From positions 3,165,501 to 3,229,500 of the forward strand of contig NZ_AP014627.1 in the NCBI RefSeq assembly GCF_001547895.1: a DNA stretch of 64,000 bases. Direction: 5' to 3'. Source of the stretch: Pseudomonas sp. Os17 (GTDB lineage Bacteria; Pseudomonadota; Gammaproteobacteria; Pseudomonadales; Pseudomonadaceae). The notes under the pieces are model-generated. The model ran no database searches and was not told where the DNA came from. It worked only from the letters and a program-made list of their open reading frames with translations. Position numbers and translations under genes: made by a program. This document shows positions 1 to 8,833 of this stretch, one piece after another (position 1 is the stretch's first letter; every line of letters begins with the position of its first letter).

Positions 1-3000
1 GTTCCGACAAGTGCTGCATCAGTTGCCTGACTTGGCCCTCCAGAATCGGATTCAAAGTGTTTTCCAGCAATTGGCACTCCAGCTCGGCGCAGGCCTTGGC
101 CAGGATGCCGGCCTGCACCGCGCCCATGGCCCCGGCGATGCTGTGCAGGCGCTCGGCGGCGGTCCGGCCCGAGCCGGTTTCCAGGGCCTTGGCCAGGCGT
201 TGCAGATCGTCACGCATGGTGCTCAGGAACAGCGGTCGCATTTTCTCCGACACCTGTATCCGCTGCTCGGCCGGAGCCGGTTCCCGGGGCGGCAGCGGCT
301 CCACCGGCCTGATGGTCGCGGGCGCTGCGGTGTTGCTGTCAGGCACCGGGCAGAGTTTTTCCAGTTGCCCGCGCAGGGTCTGCAGAGTCATGGGCTTGAC
401 GATCCAGGCACTCATGCCGGCGGCCAGGCAACGGCTGCCTTCCTCGCGCAGGGCGTTGGCGGTGACGCCGATGATCGGCAGCTTCGGCTCGCGTCGGCGC
501 AGCTCCCGGGCCAGATCGTAGCCATTCATGAGCGGCATGTTGACGTCGGTGACGGCAATGTCGAACAGCTGGGGCTGCCATTGTTCCAGGGCCTGTTCGC
601 CGTTGGACGCCAGGGTCACCTGGCAACCCAGGGCTTCGAGTTGTTCCTTGATGATCGTCTGATTGAGTGGATTGTCTTCCGCCACCAGGACATTGAGCGC
701 CAGGTGGCGCAAGGTCCCGGGGGCGCGTTGCAGCAGGTCCAGGGGTTGTCCCTGGCGGGCCAGCGCCGCGGCCTGGGCGATGGCGCGGATATCGTGGGCG
801 TCGACCGCCCATTGCGCTTGTGGGTGGTCCCGGTGACCCGCCGCTCCGGCGGTGACACAGGGACCGGGCCAGCCGGACTGACTGTCACGGGGCAGCATGT
901 CGATCAGCACCGTATTGCGCGGTTTGTCGTCCGCGCACAGGGGCACCGGAAAGGCTTGCAGGCCGAGGCGGTTGAGCCATTCGCAGGTGCTTTTCTGCAG
1001 CTCCGGCACCGGCGCCCGGACATACACCGGTGGCCCCTCGGGCAGCGGCGCGCCGCCGGGCAGGGCTCCTGCCAGGCACGGCAGGCTCAGGCGCAGGGAG
1101 AAACTGCTGCCCAGCCCCGGTTCGCTGATCACCTGTATGTGTCCACCCATCATCTCGCTGAGACGCTGACAGATCGCCAGCCCAAGCCCGGCACCGGCCT
1201 CATTGGAGGCGTCGCGGACCTGGTAGAAGGGGTCGAACAACTGCGGCTGCTGCGACGGCGAGATGCCGATCCCGGTGTCGGTGACTTGCCATTCGATGCT
1301 GGCCAGGCTGTCCTGCTGCGCCAGCACCCGGACTCGCAGCACCACCCGGCCGCTGTCGGTGAACTTGATGGCGTTGCTCAACAGGTTGTTGAGAATCTGC
1401 CGGATGCGCCCGGCATCCCCGCGCATCAGGTTCGGCAGGCTCGGGTCGATGCACGCGTAGAGCAGCAGTCCGCGGCGTTCGGCGAACGCCGCATAGCTAC
1501 GCAGCGCGTCTTCCACCAGGTCCAGTGGACAGAATTCCACGGGTTCGATGCTCATCTGGTCGGACTCGATCTTGGACACGTCGAGCACGTCGCTGATCAG
1601 TTGGAACAGGTTGCTGGAAGAGCGCTGGATGGTTTGCAGGTATTCGCTCTGGCGCGCGTCGAGCGGGGTCAGGCCCAGCAGCTCCAGGGTGCCGAGCACG
1701 CCGTACAGCGGGGTGCGGATCTCGTGGCTCATGGTGGCCAGGAACAGAGTCTTGGCCTGGTTGGCCGCGTCCGCCGCGAGCCGGGCCTGTTCCAGCAGTT
1801 GCGCGTCCTGCACATGCGCGGTGATGTCATAGAAGGTGCACAGCAGAACGTCCTGCCCCTGGTAGCGGGTGGCGACCAGCCCCACCTGCAAGTGCCGGCC
1901 TTCGATCTCGAGGCAGGTTTCGCCGCTGTCGCTCAAGGGCGGGTCGCGCTGCAGCATGCTCAGCAACTGGGTCGTGCCTTGCCACTGCACGGCCTGGCGA
2001 TTCTCCATCAGCACCTTGAAGTCCTCACGGCGCACCACGCACAGGCCGGTGGGCGCGGTATCGAGCACCACGCGGCTGAAGGCCTCGCTCTCGGCAAGGG
2101 TCTGGTGCGCCAGTTGCGCCGGAGCCACCACCCGGTCGCGGTACCAGCGGCTGGCGATCCAGCCACAGACGATCGCGCCCAGGGCCAGCGCCGGGAGGCC
2201 CAGCAGCAGCCACAGTGCATAACCGAGATAACTTTTGTAGCTGATGCTGTAGAGCCCGGTCCAGAGCGCCGGAGTCGGGCTGGTGACCTTGAAGACCATG
2301 CCCCGCAAGCCGAAGTTCGGGCCTTCGCGCAATGCCTTGGCCGCAGGCAGGGAGCCGCTGAGGATGCTGCCGGAAGGTTCGATGAGGGTGAAGTCGTCGT
2401 AGATCGACCAGTCCATGAGGCGCTCGATGTCGTTGATCTTGTCCAGATTGAGCAGCGACGCCACCATCATCCAGCTGTTGGCGCCATGCAGCTGCAACGG
2501 CTGCGGTCCGAGGTGCAGATTGACGTAGGCCAGCAGCTTGGGGGCGACGTCCAGTGACTCCGGGAGCCTGTAGGTTTGCCAATGCACCTGTTGGTCCCGC
2601 GGGTCGCTGTGCTTGACCTTCAGTTGCCGCAGCACCTGTTCCATTTCGCCGTCATGGGAGCCGTTGCCCTGCCACGGATTGCCGCGCGCCTGGCGCGCCG
2701 CCGGCAGGCTGATGTCGTAGTTGCCGAAGCTGTTGAACAGAAAGGTGCGGGGCGCGTGATAGGGCGACGTGGACCAGAAGGCGTTGTAGAAGGTCGACAG
2801 CTGCAGGCCCAGGGCGAAGGCCTTGGGCAGTTCGTTGGCGGCCTGCGGTTGAGAGTCGAAGCTCGGGTCGAAGGGCGTCAGCAACGGCGGCTGGGCCTGG
2901 GAGAGGTCATTGGCGTCATGGGGCAGGGGCTGCTCGGCAGCCAGCGGCGCTGCGCTCGCTTGACGGGAAGCCAGCTTCTGCAGAAACAGTTCCTGTTCCT

Positions 3001-3187
3001 GGATGTTTTCCATCAACCGCGCGAAATGCAGCCTGACGCTGTTGTGCTGTTCATCGATCAGGCGCTGGGTGGTCCAGAACAGTAGGGCGAACAGCAGCAG
3101 CGCAAGGCCCGCCAGGGTCAGCAGGCCCTTGTTCAGGCGAATCGAACTGCGAGTCAGATTCTCCATCAAGGTATTGCGGTATTTCAT
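1..3187 (-). CDS. Hybrid sensor histidine kinase with receiver and Hpt-like tail (3' end cut by window)
   Basis: Inner-membrane sensor for a phosphorelay. Read on the minus strand from the ATG at 3187, about 1062 codons are visible and the frame is still open at base 1. Order: N-terminal membrane segment (about residues 17-40), periplasmic region of about 230 residues, second membrane segment (LLLGLPALALGAIV), a PAS-like region, HisKA with the SHEIRTPLYGVLGTLEL motif, an ATPase domain with N-box, DTGIGIS and GAGLGL, and a receiver (ITDVNMPLMNGYDL). The last visible stretch, with LHSIAGAMGAVQAG, looks like an Hpt domain, so the protein would carry a full His-Asp-His relay. The kinase core is strongly similar to that of the kinase at 4474-7308. 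A second ATG eight codons in is also possible. The signal sensed is unknown. Confidence 0.9.
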   Translation of the reverse strand, partial: MKYRNTLMENLTRSSIRLNKGLLTLAGLALLLFALLFWTTQRLIDEQHNSVRLHFARLMENIQEQELFLQKLASRQASAAPLAAEQPLPHDANDLSQAQPPLLTPFDPSFDSQPQAANELPKAFALGLQLSTFYNAFWSTSPYHAPRTFLFNSFGNYDISLPAARQARGNPWQGNGSHDGEMEQVLRQLKVKHSDPRDQQVHWQTYRLPESLDVAPKLLAYVNLHLGPQPLQLHGANSWMMVASLLNLDKINDIERLMDWSIYDDFTLIEPSGSILSGSLPAAKALREGPNFGLRGMVFKVTSPTPALWTGLYSISYKSYLGYALWLLLGLPALALGAIVCGWIASRWYRDRVVAPAQLAHQTLAESEAFSRVVLDTAPTGLCVVRREDFKVLMENRQAVQWQGTTQLLSMLQRDPPLSDSGETCLEIEGRHLQVGLVATRYQGQDVLLCTFYDITAHVQDAQLLEQARLAADAANQAKTLFLATMSHEIRTPLYGVLGTLELLGLTPLDARQSEYLQTIQRSSSNLFQLISDVLDVSKIESDQMSIEPVEFCPLDLVEDALRSYAAFAERRGLLLYACIDPSLPNLMRGDAGRIRQILNNLLSNAIKFTDSGRVVLRVRVLAQQDSLASIEWQVTDTGIGISPSQQPQLFDPFYQVRDASNEAGAGLGLAICQRLSEMMGGHIQVISEPGLGSSFSLRLSLPCLAGALPGGAPLPEGPPVYVRAPVPELQKSTCEWLNRLGLQAFPVPLCADDKPRNTVLIDMLPRDSQSGWPGPCVTAGAAGHRDHPQAQWAVDAHDIRAIAQAAALARQGQPLDLLQRAPGTLRHLALNVLVAEDNPLNQTIIKEQLEALGCQVTLASNGEQALEQWQPQLFDIAVTDVNMPLMNGYDLARELRRREPKLPIIGVTANALREEGSRCLAAGMSAWIVKPMTLQTLRGQLEKLCPVPDSNTAAPATIRPVEPLPPREPAPAEQRIQVSEKMRPLFLSTMRDDLQRLAKALETGSGRTAAERLHSIAGAMGAVQAGILAKACAELECQLLENTLNPILEGQVRQLMQHLSE

Positions 3188-3296
3188 CACTGAATTCCCA
3201 GATACGTAGAAGGGCCCCGCGTTCGAGATTCCTCTCTCTGAAGCAAGGCGGTCAGCGATGAGTGGCTGGTGCGGAGCAGGGTAATGGGTTCATCGG

Positions 3297-4487
3297 CTAG
3301 TACACCGTCGCCGGTCCATCTTGGGCCAGCAGTTGCTGAAACTGTTGCGAGGACACCGCGTGGGATATGAGGAAGCCCTGCACCTGGGTGCAGTCGATCT
3401 TTCTCAGCAGGGCCAGCTCCTGGGCGCTTTCCACGCCCTCGGCGACCACCGTCAGGCCCAACTGCCGACCCAGGGCGATGATGCTGGTCAGGGCCTGGGC
3501 CAGTTCTTCGTTGGCGTGGCAGCCCTGGACCAGGGCCCGGTCGATCTTCAGTTCGGTGAAGGGCGTGGACACCAGGTTCATGTAGGAGCTGTAGCCTTTG
3601 CCGAAGTCGTCCTGGGACAAGCCGAAACCCTTGATGCGCAGGCGGCAGGCGCCCGCGTAGAAGTTGCTGATGTGTTCCGGGGTCGAGCATTCCATGAGTT
3701 CGAAGCAGATCTTCCCCGGTATGCCGTTGCGCTGGATGACAAAGTCATACAGGCGGTCGGCCAGGTCGGCGCTGTTGAGCAGGTGGGTCGGCAGATTGAT
3801 CGAGACCGGGATGTCATAACCGTCCTCGCGCCAGCACACCTGGGCCGCCAGGGCCTGATCGAGGATCAGCCACAGCAGTTCTTCCTCCAGGCCAGCCTCG
3901 GTGAGCTCCGGAAGAAAGTCGCAGGGCAGCAACATGCCGTGCTGCGGGTGCATCCAGCGCACCAGGGCCTCGGCGGCAACGATGCGCCCGTTGTTCAGGG
4001 CCTTCTTGGGTTGAAACCAGGCTTGGATCTGCGCGTCGCGCAGGGCGTGCTGGAGGGTTTCACGGCTGCACTCGACCCACACCGCCGGCGTCGGTTCGTT
4101 GCTGGTAAGCCCCGGCAGTTGCGCCGTGATGCTGCGCAGGGCGGCCAGGTTGACCGGTTTGGAGATCAGGCCAATCACCCGCAGGCCCAGGTTGCGGGCC
4201 ACCAGGCTGGCGCCCATGAGCATGCGCCGCGAAGAGGCGCTCATGATTGCCAGGGCCGGGCGCACACGATGGGTGGCCAGGCCCTGGATGAACTGCACAC
4301 CGTCCATGCCGGGCATCAGCAGGTCCGTCAGAACCAGATCGAAGTGCCGCTGCTTGAGACGCTCCAGGGCCTCCCTGCCGTTGCTTGCGACCTCCAGCTG
4401 ATACGGGCCCAGCTCGTTGAACAAGTGTTGCAGGTACATGTACTGAAACGGCTGATCTTCGACGATCAAAATGCTACAGGACTTCAT
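3297..4487 (-). CDS. Response regulator with EAL phosphodiesterase output (RocR-like)
   Basis: Predicted cytoplasmic regulator that degrades cyclic-di-GMP when phosphorylated or activated. Residues about 5-120 form a receiver with the acceptor Asp in LTDLLMPGMDG. The rest is an EAL domain that keeps the catalytic signature: EALVRW, SINLP, the Glu in ELME, DDFGKGYSS, LKIDRALV, VAEGVES and QGFLI, so activity is expected. The ATG at 4487 is preferred over 4502 because AAAGAG lies 6-7 bases before it. The start overlaps the end of the upstream kinase by 14 bases, indicating translational coupling. Architecture and context resemble P. aeruginosa RocR, although the partner kinases lack the solute-binding sensor domains of RocS. 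Confidence 0.93.
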   Translation of the reverse strand: MKSCSILIVEDQPFQYMYLQHLFNELGPYQLEVASNGREALERLKQRHFDLVLTDLLMPGMDGVQFIQGLATHRVRPALAIMSASSRRMLMGASLVARNLGLRVIGLISKPVNLAALRSITAQLPGLTSNEPTPAVWVECSRETLQHALRDAQIQAWFQPKKALNNGRIVAAEALVRWMHPQHGMLLPCDFLPELTEAGLEEELLWLILDQALAAQVCWREDGYDIPVSINLPTHLLNSADLADRLYDFVIQRNGIPGKICFELMECSTPEHISNFYAGACRLRIKGFGLSQDDFGKGYSSYMNLVSTPFTELKIDRALVQGCHANEELAQALTSIIALGRQLGLTVVAEGVESAQELALLRKIDCTQVQGFLISHAVSSQQFQQLLAQDGPATVY

Positions 4488-7308
4488 GAGGGGCTCTTTC
4501 ATAGGGCGCCAGATAGTTGAACAACGCTCTTAACGCAAACGGCTTGACCAGGCAGTGGTTCATCCCGGCTGCAAGACAGAGCTCTTCTTCTCCGCGCATT
4601 GCATTGGCCGTCGCCCCGATGATCGGGATCGAACAGCCCTGACGCCGAAGCTCTTTGGCCAGTTCGTAGCCGTTGAGCTTGGGCATGTTCACATCGGTCA
4701 GGATCACGTCGAAGTGCCCGGCTCTCCAGATGCAGAGCGCCTCTTCGCCGTTTGACGCCAATTCCACGCTGCAACCGAGCTCTTCCAGCTGATCCTTGAG
4801 AATCAGCTGGTTGATCACGTTGTCCTCGGCCACCAGGACATGCAGGCTGAGTTTTTTCAGTTCTCGGCTGTCGGGGTGCTCCTCGCTCGCAACCACCCAG
4901 ACGCCCTGGGCCTGGCTGACCGCCTGGTGGATGGCCCGCAGGTTGTTGGTGTTGACATGCCAGCAGCCGCCCCGAATCCGCGGTTCGTTGTGGCCGTCGC
5001 CGCTGGCCAGCACCAGAGGGCCCTGCCAGTCCGGCTCCAGGCGCTGCTCCACGGTGCCGGGATGCAGTTCGATCAGCACATGGCCGCGGTTGCGATCCGA
5101 CTGGGTCGGCAGGCTGAACTGGGCCCGGGCCCCCCAGCGGCGCAACCAGCCGGCCACGGACTCCGCCAGTTCGCGCACCGGCGACACCACATAGATCATC
5201 TCCGGCAGCAACGGGCTGATCAGTGGCGCGCTGGCCCCCAGGGAGGAGGCTTCCAGAGGCAGGGTCAGGGTGAAACTGCTGCCCAGGCCGAGTTCGCTGA
5301 CCATGCGGATGTTGCCGTTCATCAACTGCGTCAGGCGCTGGCAGATCGGCAGGCCCAGCCCGGTGCCGGCGATCACGTTGGTGTTGCCCTCGGTCTGGTA
5401 GAAGGGCTCGAAGATCAGGGTCTGGTCGTCCTGGGCGATACCGCGGCCGGTGTCGGAAACCTGCCAGAGGATATTGCTGCGCTCACCGTCGCGGCTGTCC
5501 ACCCGGACCCGCAGGACGATGCGCCCGGAGTCGGTGAACTTGACCGCGTTGTTCAGCAGGTTGCTGAGGATCTGGCGGATGCGCGTGACGTCGCCGAGCA
5601 GCACTTCGGGCAAATGCGGATCCACGCAGGCGTAGAACTGCAAGCCCTTGGCCTGGGCCGCGGCGGCATAACCCTGGATGATCTCGTGCACCAGATCCAG
5701 GGAGGAGAACTCGCTGAGTTCCAGGGCCAGTTGACCCGCCTCGATCTTGGACACATCCAGCACGTCGCAAATCAACTGCAGCAGGGTTCCGGACGAGCCC
5801 TCGATGGCCCGCAGGTAGTCTTTCTGCTGGTTGTCCAGCTGGGTGCGCGAGAGCAGCTCAAGGGTGCCGAGCACGCCGTACAGCGGTGTGCGGATTTCGT
5901 GGCTCATGGTGGCCAGGAACAGGGTCTTGGCTTCGTTGGCGGTATCGGCCAGGCGCTTGGCTTCCTCCAGCGCCGCTTCGATCTGCTTGCGCGCGCTGAT
6001 GTCGCTGAAGGCGCAGAACAGCACGTCTTCGCCGTTGTAGCGGGTCGGCGCCGAACTGAGGTACAGATGGCGCCCGTCGGCGGTTTCGAAGTAGTCCGAG
6101 CTGTTGGGGCGATTGGGGTCGAAAGCCTGCTCGATCCAGCCGGCACACAGCTGGTCGCGCTCGGTGCCGTTGCCCAGCCACTGCTGGGACAAGGTGTTTT
6201 CCAGCACCACCTGGCCGTCGCTGCGGCGCAGCACGCAGAGCGCCACCGGGGCGATCTGGATCACGTCGCGGCTGAATGCCTCGCTTTCGATCAGGGCCTG
6301 GATCCGGTGCAGCGCCGGAGCGATCAGGCGCACCTCGATCCAGTGGCTCAGGAAGCCGATCAAGGCCATGCCGAACAGGCTGATCAGCAAGGCCGCAAGC
6401 AATTGCGGCCAAAGGCTCTTGAGCAGATTGTGCAGGTCGAAGGCGTAGACCAGTTGCCAGTCCGACGACCCCAGCTGTTTGCGGATCACCAGGTGATCGG
6501 GCCACCAGCGGCCGCCGAGAAACCCGAAGAAGCTGCCGCCCTGGACTTGCCGGACCTCCTCGCTCAGCTGGGCGCTGGGGGTGCTGCTGAAGATCAGTCC
6601 ACCCTGGGAGTTGAACATCATGAAGTCCCCGGCGCTCTGATCGCTGAGGGCGGCGGATACGCTGTTGCCTTCCATCTCCAGGCCCAGCCAGCCGGAGTTG
6701 GGGTAGCGCTCGTCGAGACGGGTGAAGATGTACAGGCGGGCGCTGCTCGAGGAGTGATCCATCAGCCACAACTGTTGCCCCGTCGGGATCTGCGAGGAGT
6801 TCAGGCTGGCCAGCTTGGCCAGCATCAGTGCGGGCAGGTAGGCGGCTTCGGGCTGGGTACTGAACAGACGTTGGACAGGCGGTTGTTCGCCGTCGTGGAC
6901 GTAGAGCAGGTTCAGCTGTTTGCTTTTCAGGTAGTCGCGCATGCGTTGGGTGAGCCAGACCCCCCATTGATGCTCCCCGGGGGCGCCCAGTTGCAGGTGG
7001 ATTTCCTCCTCGGGGTCGCTGCTGGATTCATAGTTGGGGTTTTGCCGGGATTTGTGCACGGCCGACAGGCTCAGGCTTTCCAGCAAGGCTTCGCGGCTGG
7101 TGAAGAACGTCTGCGCTTCGGCAATGGCGCTGCTCATGTAGCTGCGCCGTTGCGACAGTTCATTGTTGATGCTCGAACGCAGGAAGTTGTAGACGGCGCC
7201 GAGCAGGCCGATCAGGAAAATCAGCGCGACGACACGAAGCAGCCGACGGGCTGCTTCAGGACTGGAAAAAAGGGGATTGATCTGATGCAGGTAGCTTTTT
7301 AATCTCAT
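4474..7308 (-). CDS. Hybrid sensor histidine kinase with receiver, no Hpt
   Basis: A 944-residue inner-membrane kinase. Membrane segments lie at about 24-43 and 301-322, enclosing a periplasmic region of roughly 255 residues. A PAS-like region follows (340-440), then HisKA with the phospho-acceptor His near 470, an ATPase domain with NNAVKFT, DTGRGIA and GTGLGL, and a C-terminal receiver with the acceptor Asp near residue 872 in LTDVNMPKLNG. The protein ends shortly after the receiver, so no Hpt is present and it must donate phosphate directly or through another Hpt protein, possibly that of the neighbouring kinase. It is first in a minus-strand run with the EAL regulator and the second kinase. 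Confidence 0.93.
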   Translation of the reverse strand: MRLKSYLHQINPLFSSPEAARRLLRVVALIFLIGLLGAVYNFLRSSINNELSQRRSYMSSAIAEAQTFFTSREALLESLSLSAVHKSRQNPNYESSSDPEEEIHLQLGAPGEHQWGVWLTQRMRDYLKSKQLNLLYVHDGEQPPVQRLFSTQPEAAYLPALMLAKLASLNSSQIPTGQQLWLMDHSSSSARLYIFTRLDERYPNSGWLGLEMEGNSVSAALSDQSAGDFMMFNSQGGLIFSSTPSAQLSEEVRQVQGGSFFGFLGGRWWPDHLVIRKQLGSSDWQLVYAFDLHNLLKSLWPQLLAALLISLFGMALIGFLSHWIEVRLIAPALHRIQALIESEAFSRDVIQIAPVALCVLRRSDGQVVLENTLSQQWLGNGTERDQLCAGWIEQAFDPNRPNSSDYFETADGRHLYLSSAPTRYNGEDVLFCAFSDISARKQIEAALEEAKRLADTANEAKTLFLATMSHEIRTPLYGVLGTLELLSRTQLDNQQKDYLRAIEGSSGTLLQLICDVLDVSKIEAGQLALELSEFSSLDLVHEIIQGYAAAAQAKGLQFYACVDPHLPEVLLGDVTRIRQILSNLLNNAVKFTDSGRIVLRVRVDSRDGERSNILWQVSDTGRGIAQDDQTLIFEPFYQTEGNTNVIAGTGLGLPICQRLTQLMNGNIRMVSELGLGSSFTLTLPLEASSLGASAPLISPLLPEMIYVVSPVRELAESVAGWLRRWGARAQFSLPTQSDRNRGHVLIELHPGTVEQRLEPDWQGPLVLASGDGHNEPRIRGGCWHVNTNNLRAIHQAVSQAQGVWVVASEEHPDSRELKKLSLHVLVAEDNVINQLILKDQLEELGCSVELASNGEEALCIWRAGHFDVILTDVNMPKLNGYELAKELRRQGCSIPIIGATANAMRGEEELCLAAGMNHCLVKPFALRALFNYLAPYERAPHEVL

Positions 7309-7343
7309 CCGCCAACTGTAATTGGGGGCATGACAAGCAGGGA

Positions 7344-7422
7344 TCAGACAATTCTTAAATAACCGGAAGCAAAGGATTTTTATACTGTTGAAACTTTTCC
7401 GGACACTAAGTTAATTGTCTGA
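7344..7422. promoter_or_regulatory. AT-rich leader with a spaced 10-bp inverted repeat
   Basis: The roughly 200-base gap between the kinase start at 7308 and the end of the aldo/keto reductase at 7511 is AT-rich and must hold the promoter of the minus-strand kinase run. TCAGACAATT (7344-7353) and its exact reverse complement AATTGTCTGA (7413-7422) lie about 60 bases apart. They could be two copies of a protein-binding box. No protein is assigned. Confidence 0.3.
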
Positions 7423-7510
7423 AAGAGCAACTTTGCGGGTAGTCACTTTCTTGCAATTAATCTCTTGTAACTTCGCTTGCAATCGAACATGTCTGATTCC
7501 GCTATAACGT

Positions 7511-8332
7511 TTAAACCATCTCCAGAGGCTGCTTGCGGCGAGGCGGGGTAAACACCTGATCCAGTGCCTGCAGGTCCTGGGGCCGCAATTGCAGTTCGCC
7601 GGCCCGGGCATTGAGGCGCACGTGTTCCGGATTCACGGCCTTGGGAATCACCAGCACTGCGTCCTGACGCAACAGCCAGGCCAGGGCCACCTGCGCCGGG
7701 GTCGCGCCATGTTCCCGGGCAATCCGCTGCAACTGCGGTTCGGCCAGCAGGGCGCCGGCCTGGCCGATCGGGCAATAGGCCATGATCGGCATCCGGCGCT
7801 GCTGGCAGGCGGGCAGCAGGTCGAACTCGATGCCCCGGGACTCCAGGTTGTACAGCACCTGATTGGTGGCGCAGGCTGGCGCGTCGAGTTCATCGAGGTC
7901 CGCCAGATCGAAGTTGGACACTCCCCAGCGGCGAATCTTGCCGGCCTCCCGCAGGCGCTCGAATGCCTCCACGGTCTCCGCCAGAGGGTAGTGTCCGCGC
8001 CAATGCAGCAGGTACAGGTCGATGACCTCGGTGCCCAGGCGCCGCAGGCTGCGCTCGCAGGCCAGGGGCAGGCCTTGGCGACCGGCATTGTGGGGATAGA
8101 CCTTGCTCACCAGGAACACCTGATCGCGGCGCCCGGCAATGGCCTGGCCGACCACTTCCTCGGCGCCGCCTTCGCCGTACATCTCCGCGGTGTCGATCAG
8201 GGTCATGCCCAGCTCGATCCCGCTGCGCAGCGCGGCGATTTCCCGATCCCGCAGTCGACGATCCTCCCCCATGCGCCAGGTGCCCTGGCCAATGACCGGA
8301 ACCTGGGTGTTCGCGAGCTCGAGCGTGCGCAT
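7511..8332 (-). CDS. Aldo/keto reductase (YeaE-like)
   Basis: NADPH-dependent carbonyl reductase of the aldo/keto reductase superfamily, 273 residues, cytoplasmic TIM barrel. The catalytic tetrad is visible: Asp in TLIDTAEMYG, Tyr in the same motif, Lys in FLVSKVY and His in LYLLHWRGHYP. The cofactor-binding part near the C-terminus contains VIPKAVNPEHVRLN. The ATG at 8332 is chosen because AGGAGG lies five bases upstream; a longer reading to 8458 has no such site and a poor N-terminus. The gene looks monocistronic. Physiological substrate is unknown; related enzymes reduce methylglyoxal and similar aldehydes. Confidence 0.93.
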   Translation of the reverse strand: MRTLELANTQVPVIGQGTWRMGEDRRLRDREIAALRSGIELGMTLIDTAEMYGEGGAEEVVGQAIAGRRDQVFLVSKVYPHNAGRQGLPLACERSLRRLGTEVIDLYLLHWRGHYPLAETVEAFERLREAGKIRRWGVSNFDLADLDELDAPACATNQVLYNLESRGIEFDLLPACQQRRMPIMAYCPIGQAGALLAEPQLQRIAREHGATPAQVALAWLLRQDAVLVIPKAVNPEHVRLNARAGELQLRPQDLQALDQVFTPPRRKQPLEMV

Positions 8333-8576
8333 GCTGCCTCCTGGGATCTGTGGCGAGTCGGATGGGAAGGGCACAGGGAAACAAAGCCATGGGCGGCGGT
8401 CAAGTTCCGCTGTACGGACTCCAGACCGGCAAATCCCGGGGCGAGGGCGGCAATTCAATATATCTAAAAGGCATAAAATACTAATTATTTATTCCTTTGA
8501 AGGCTTTGGCCAAAGGTGCATGTTTGTCACCAGCCGCTCAATTCCTGAGTCCGGTGCCCGCAGAGGATTTGCCAGC

Positions 8577-8792
8577 ATGACCATTCAAGCCATCAACGTA
8601 CGCAACCAGTTCAAAGGCGTGATCAAGGAGATCCACGAAGGCCAGGTGGTGTCGGAAATCGACGTGCAGACCGCTTCGGGCATCGTGACCTCGGTGATCA
8701 CCACCCGCTCGGTGCGCGATCTGGAACTGAAGGTCGGCAGCGAAGTGATCGCCTTCGTCAAATCCACCGAAGTGTCCATCGCCAAGCTCTGA
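8577..8792 (+). CDS. Molbindin-like TOBE domain protein
   Basis: A 71-residue single-domain protein of the Mop/TOBE type, with the pattern ARNQFKG-like (here VRNQFKGVIKEI), VTSVITTRSVRDLELKVG and AFVKSTEVSIAKL. Members form cytoplasmic oligomers that bind molybdate or tungstate oxyanions. No molybdate transporter genes are adjacent, so it is an orphan molbindin. AGAGGA lies about eight bases before the ATG at 8577. The 244-base upstream region (8333-8576) is AT-rich around 8460-8500 and includes the perfect palindrome CTTTGGCCAAAG at 8504-8515; it probably holds the promoter. Oxyanion binding next to sulfur-type importers may be chance or may reflect sulfate/molybdate balance. Confidence 0.88.
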   Translation: MTIQAINVRNQFKGVIKEIHEGQVVSEIDVQTASGIVTSVITTRSVRDLELKVGSEVIAFVKSTEVSIAKL

Positions 8793-8833
8793 GCCCGACC
8801 ACCGGACATCGTCAACTCACAGGGGAGTGAACC

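Noticed and set aside
11..2557. Long plus-strand open frame (848 codons) opposite the first kinase
   Set aside because: No recognisable domain, Gln/Gly/Ala/Arg-rich composition typical of antisense reading in GC-rich DNA, and the minus strand has a full kinase with all motifs.
4840..7302. Plus-strand open frame of 820 codons opposite the second kinase
   Set aside because: Shadow of the kinase gene; composition biased and no ribosome-binding site or motif.
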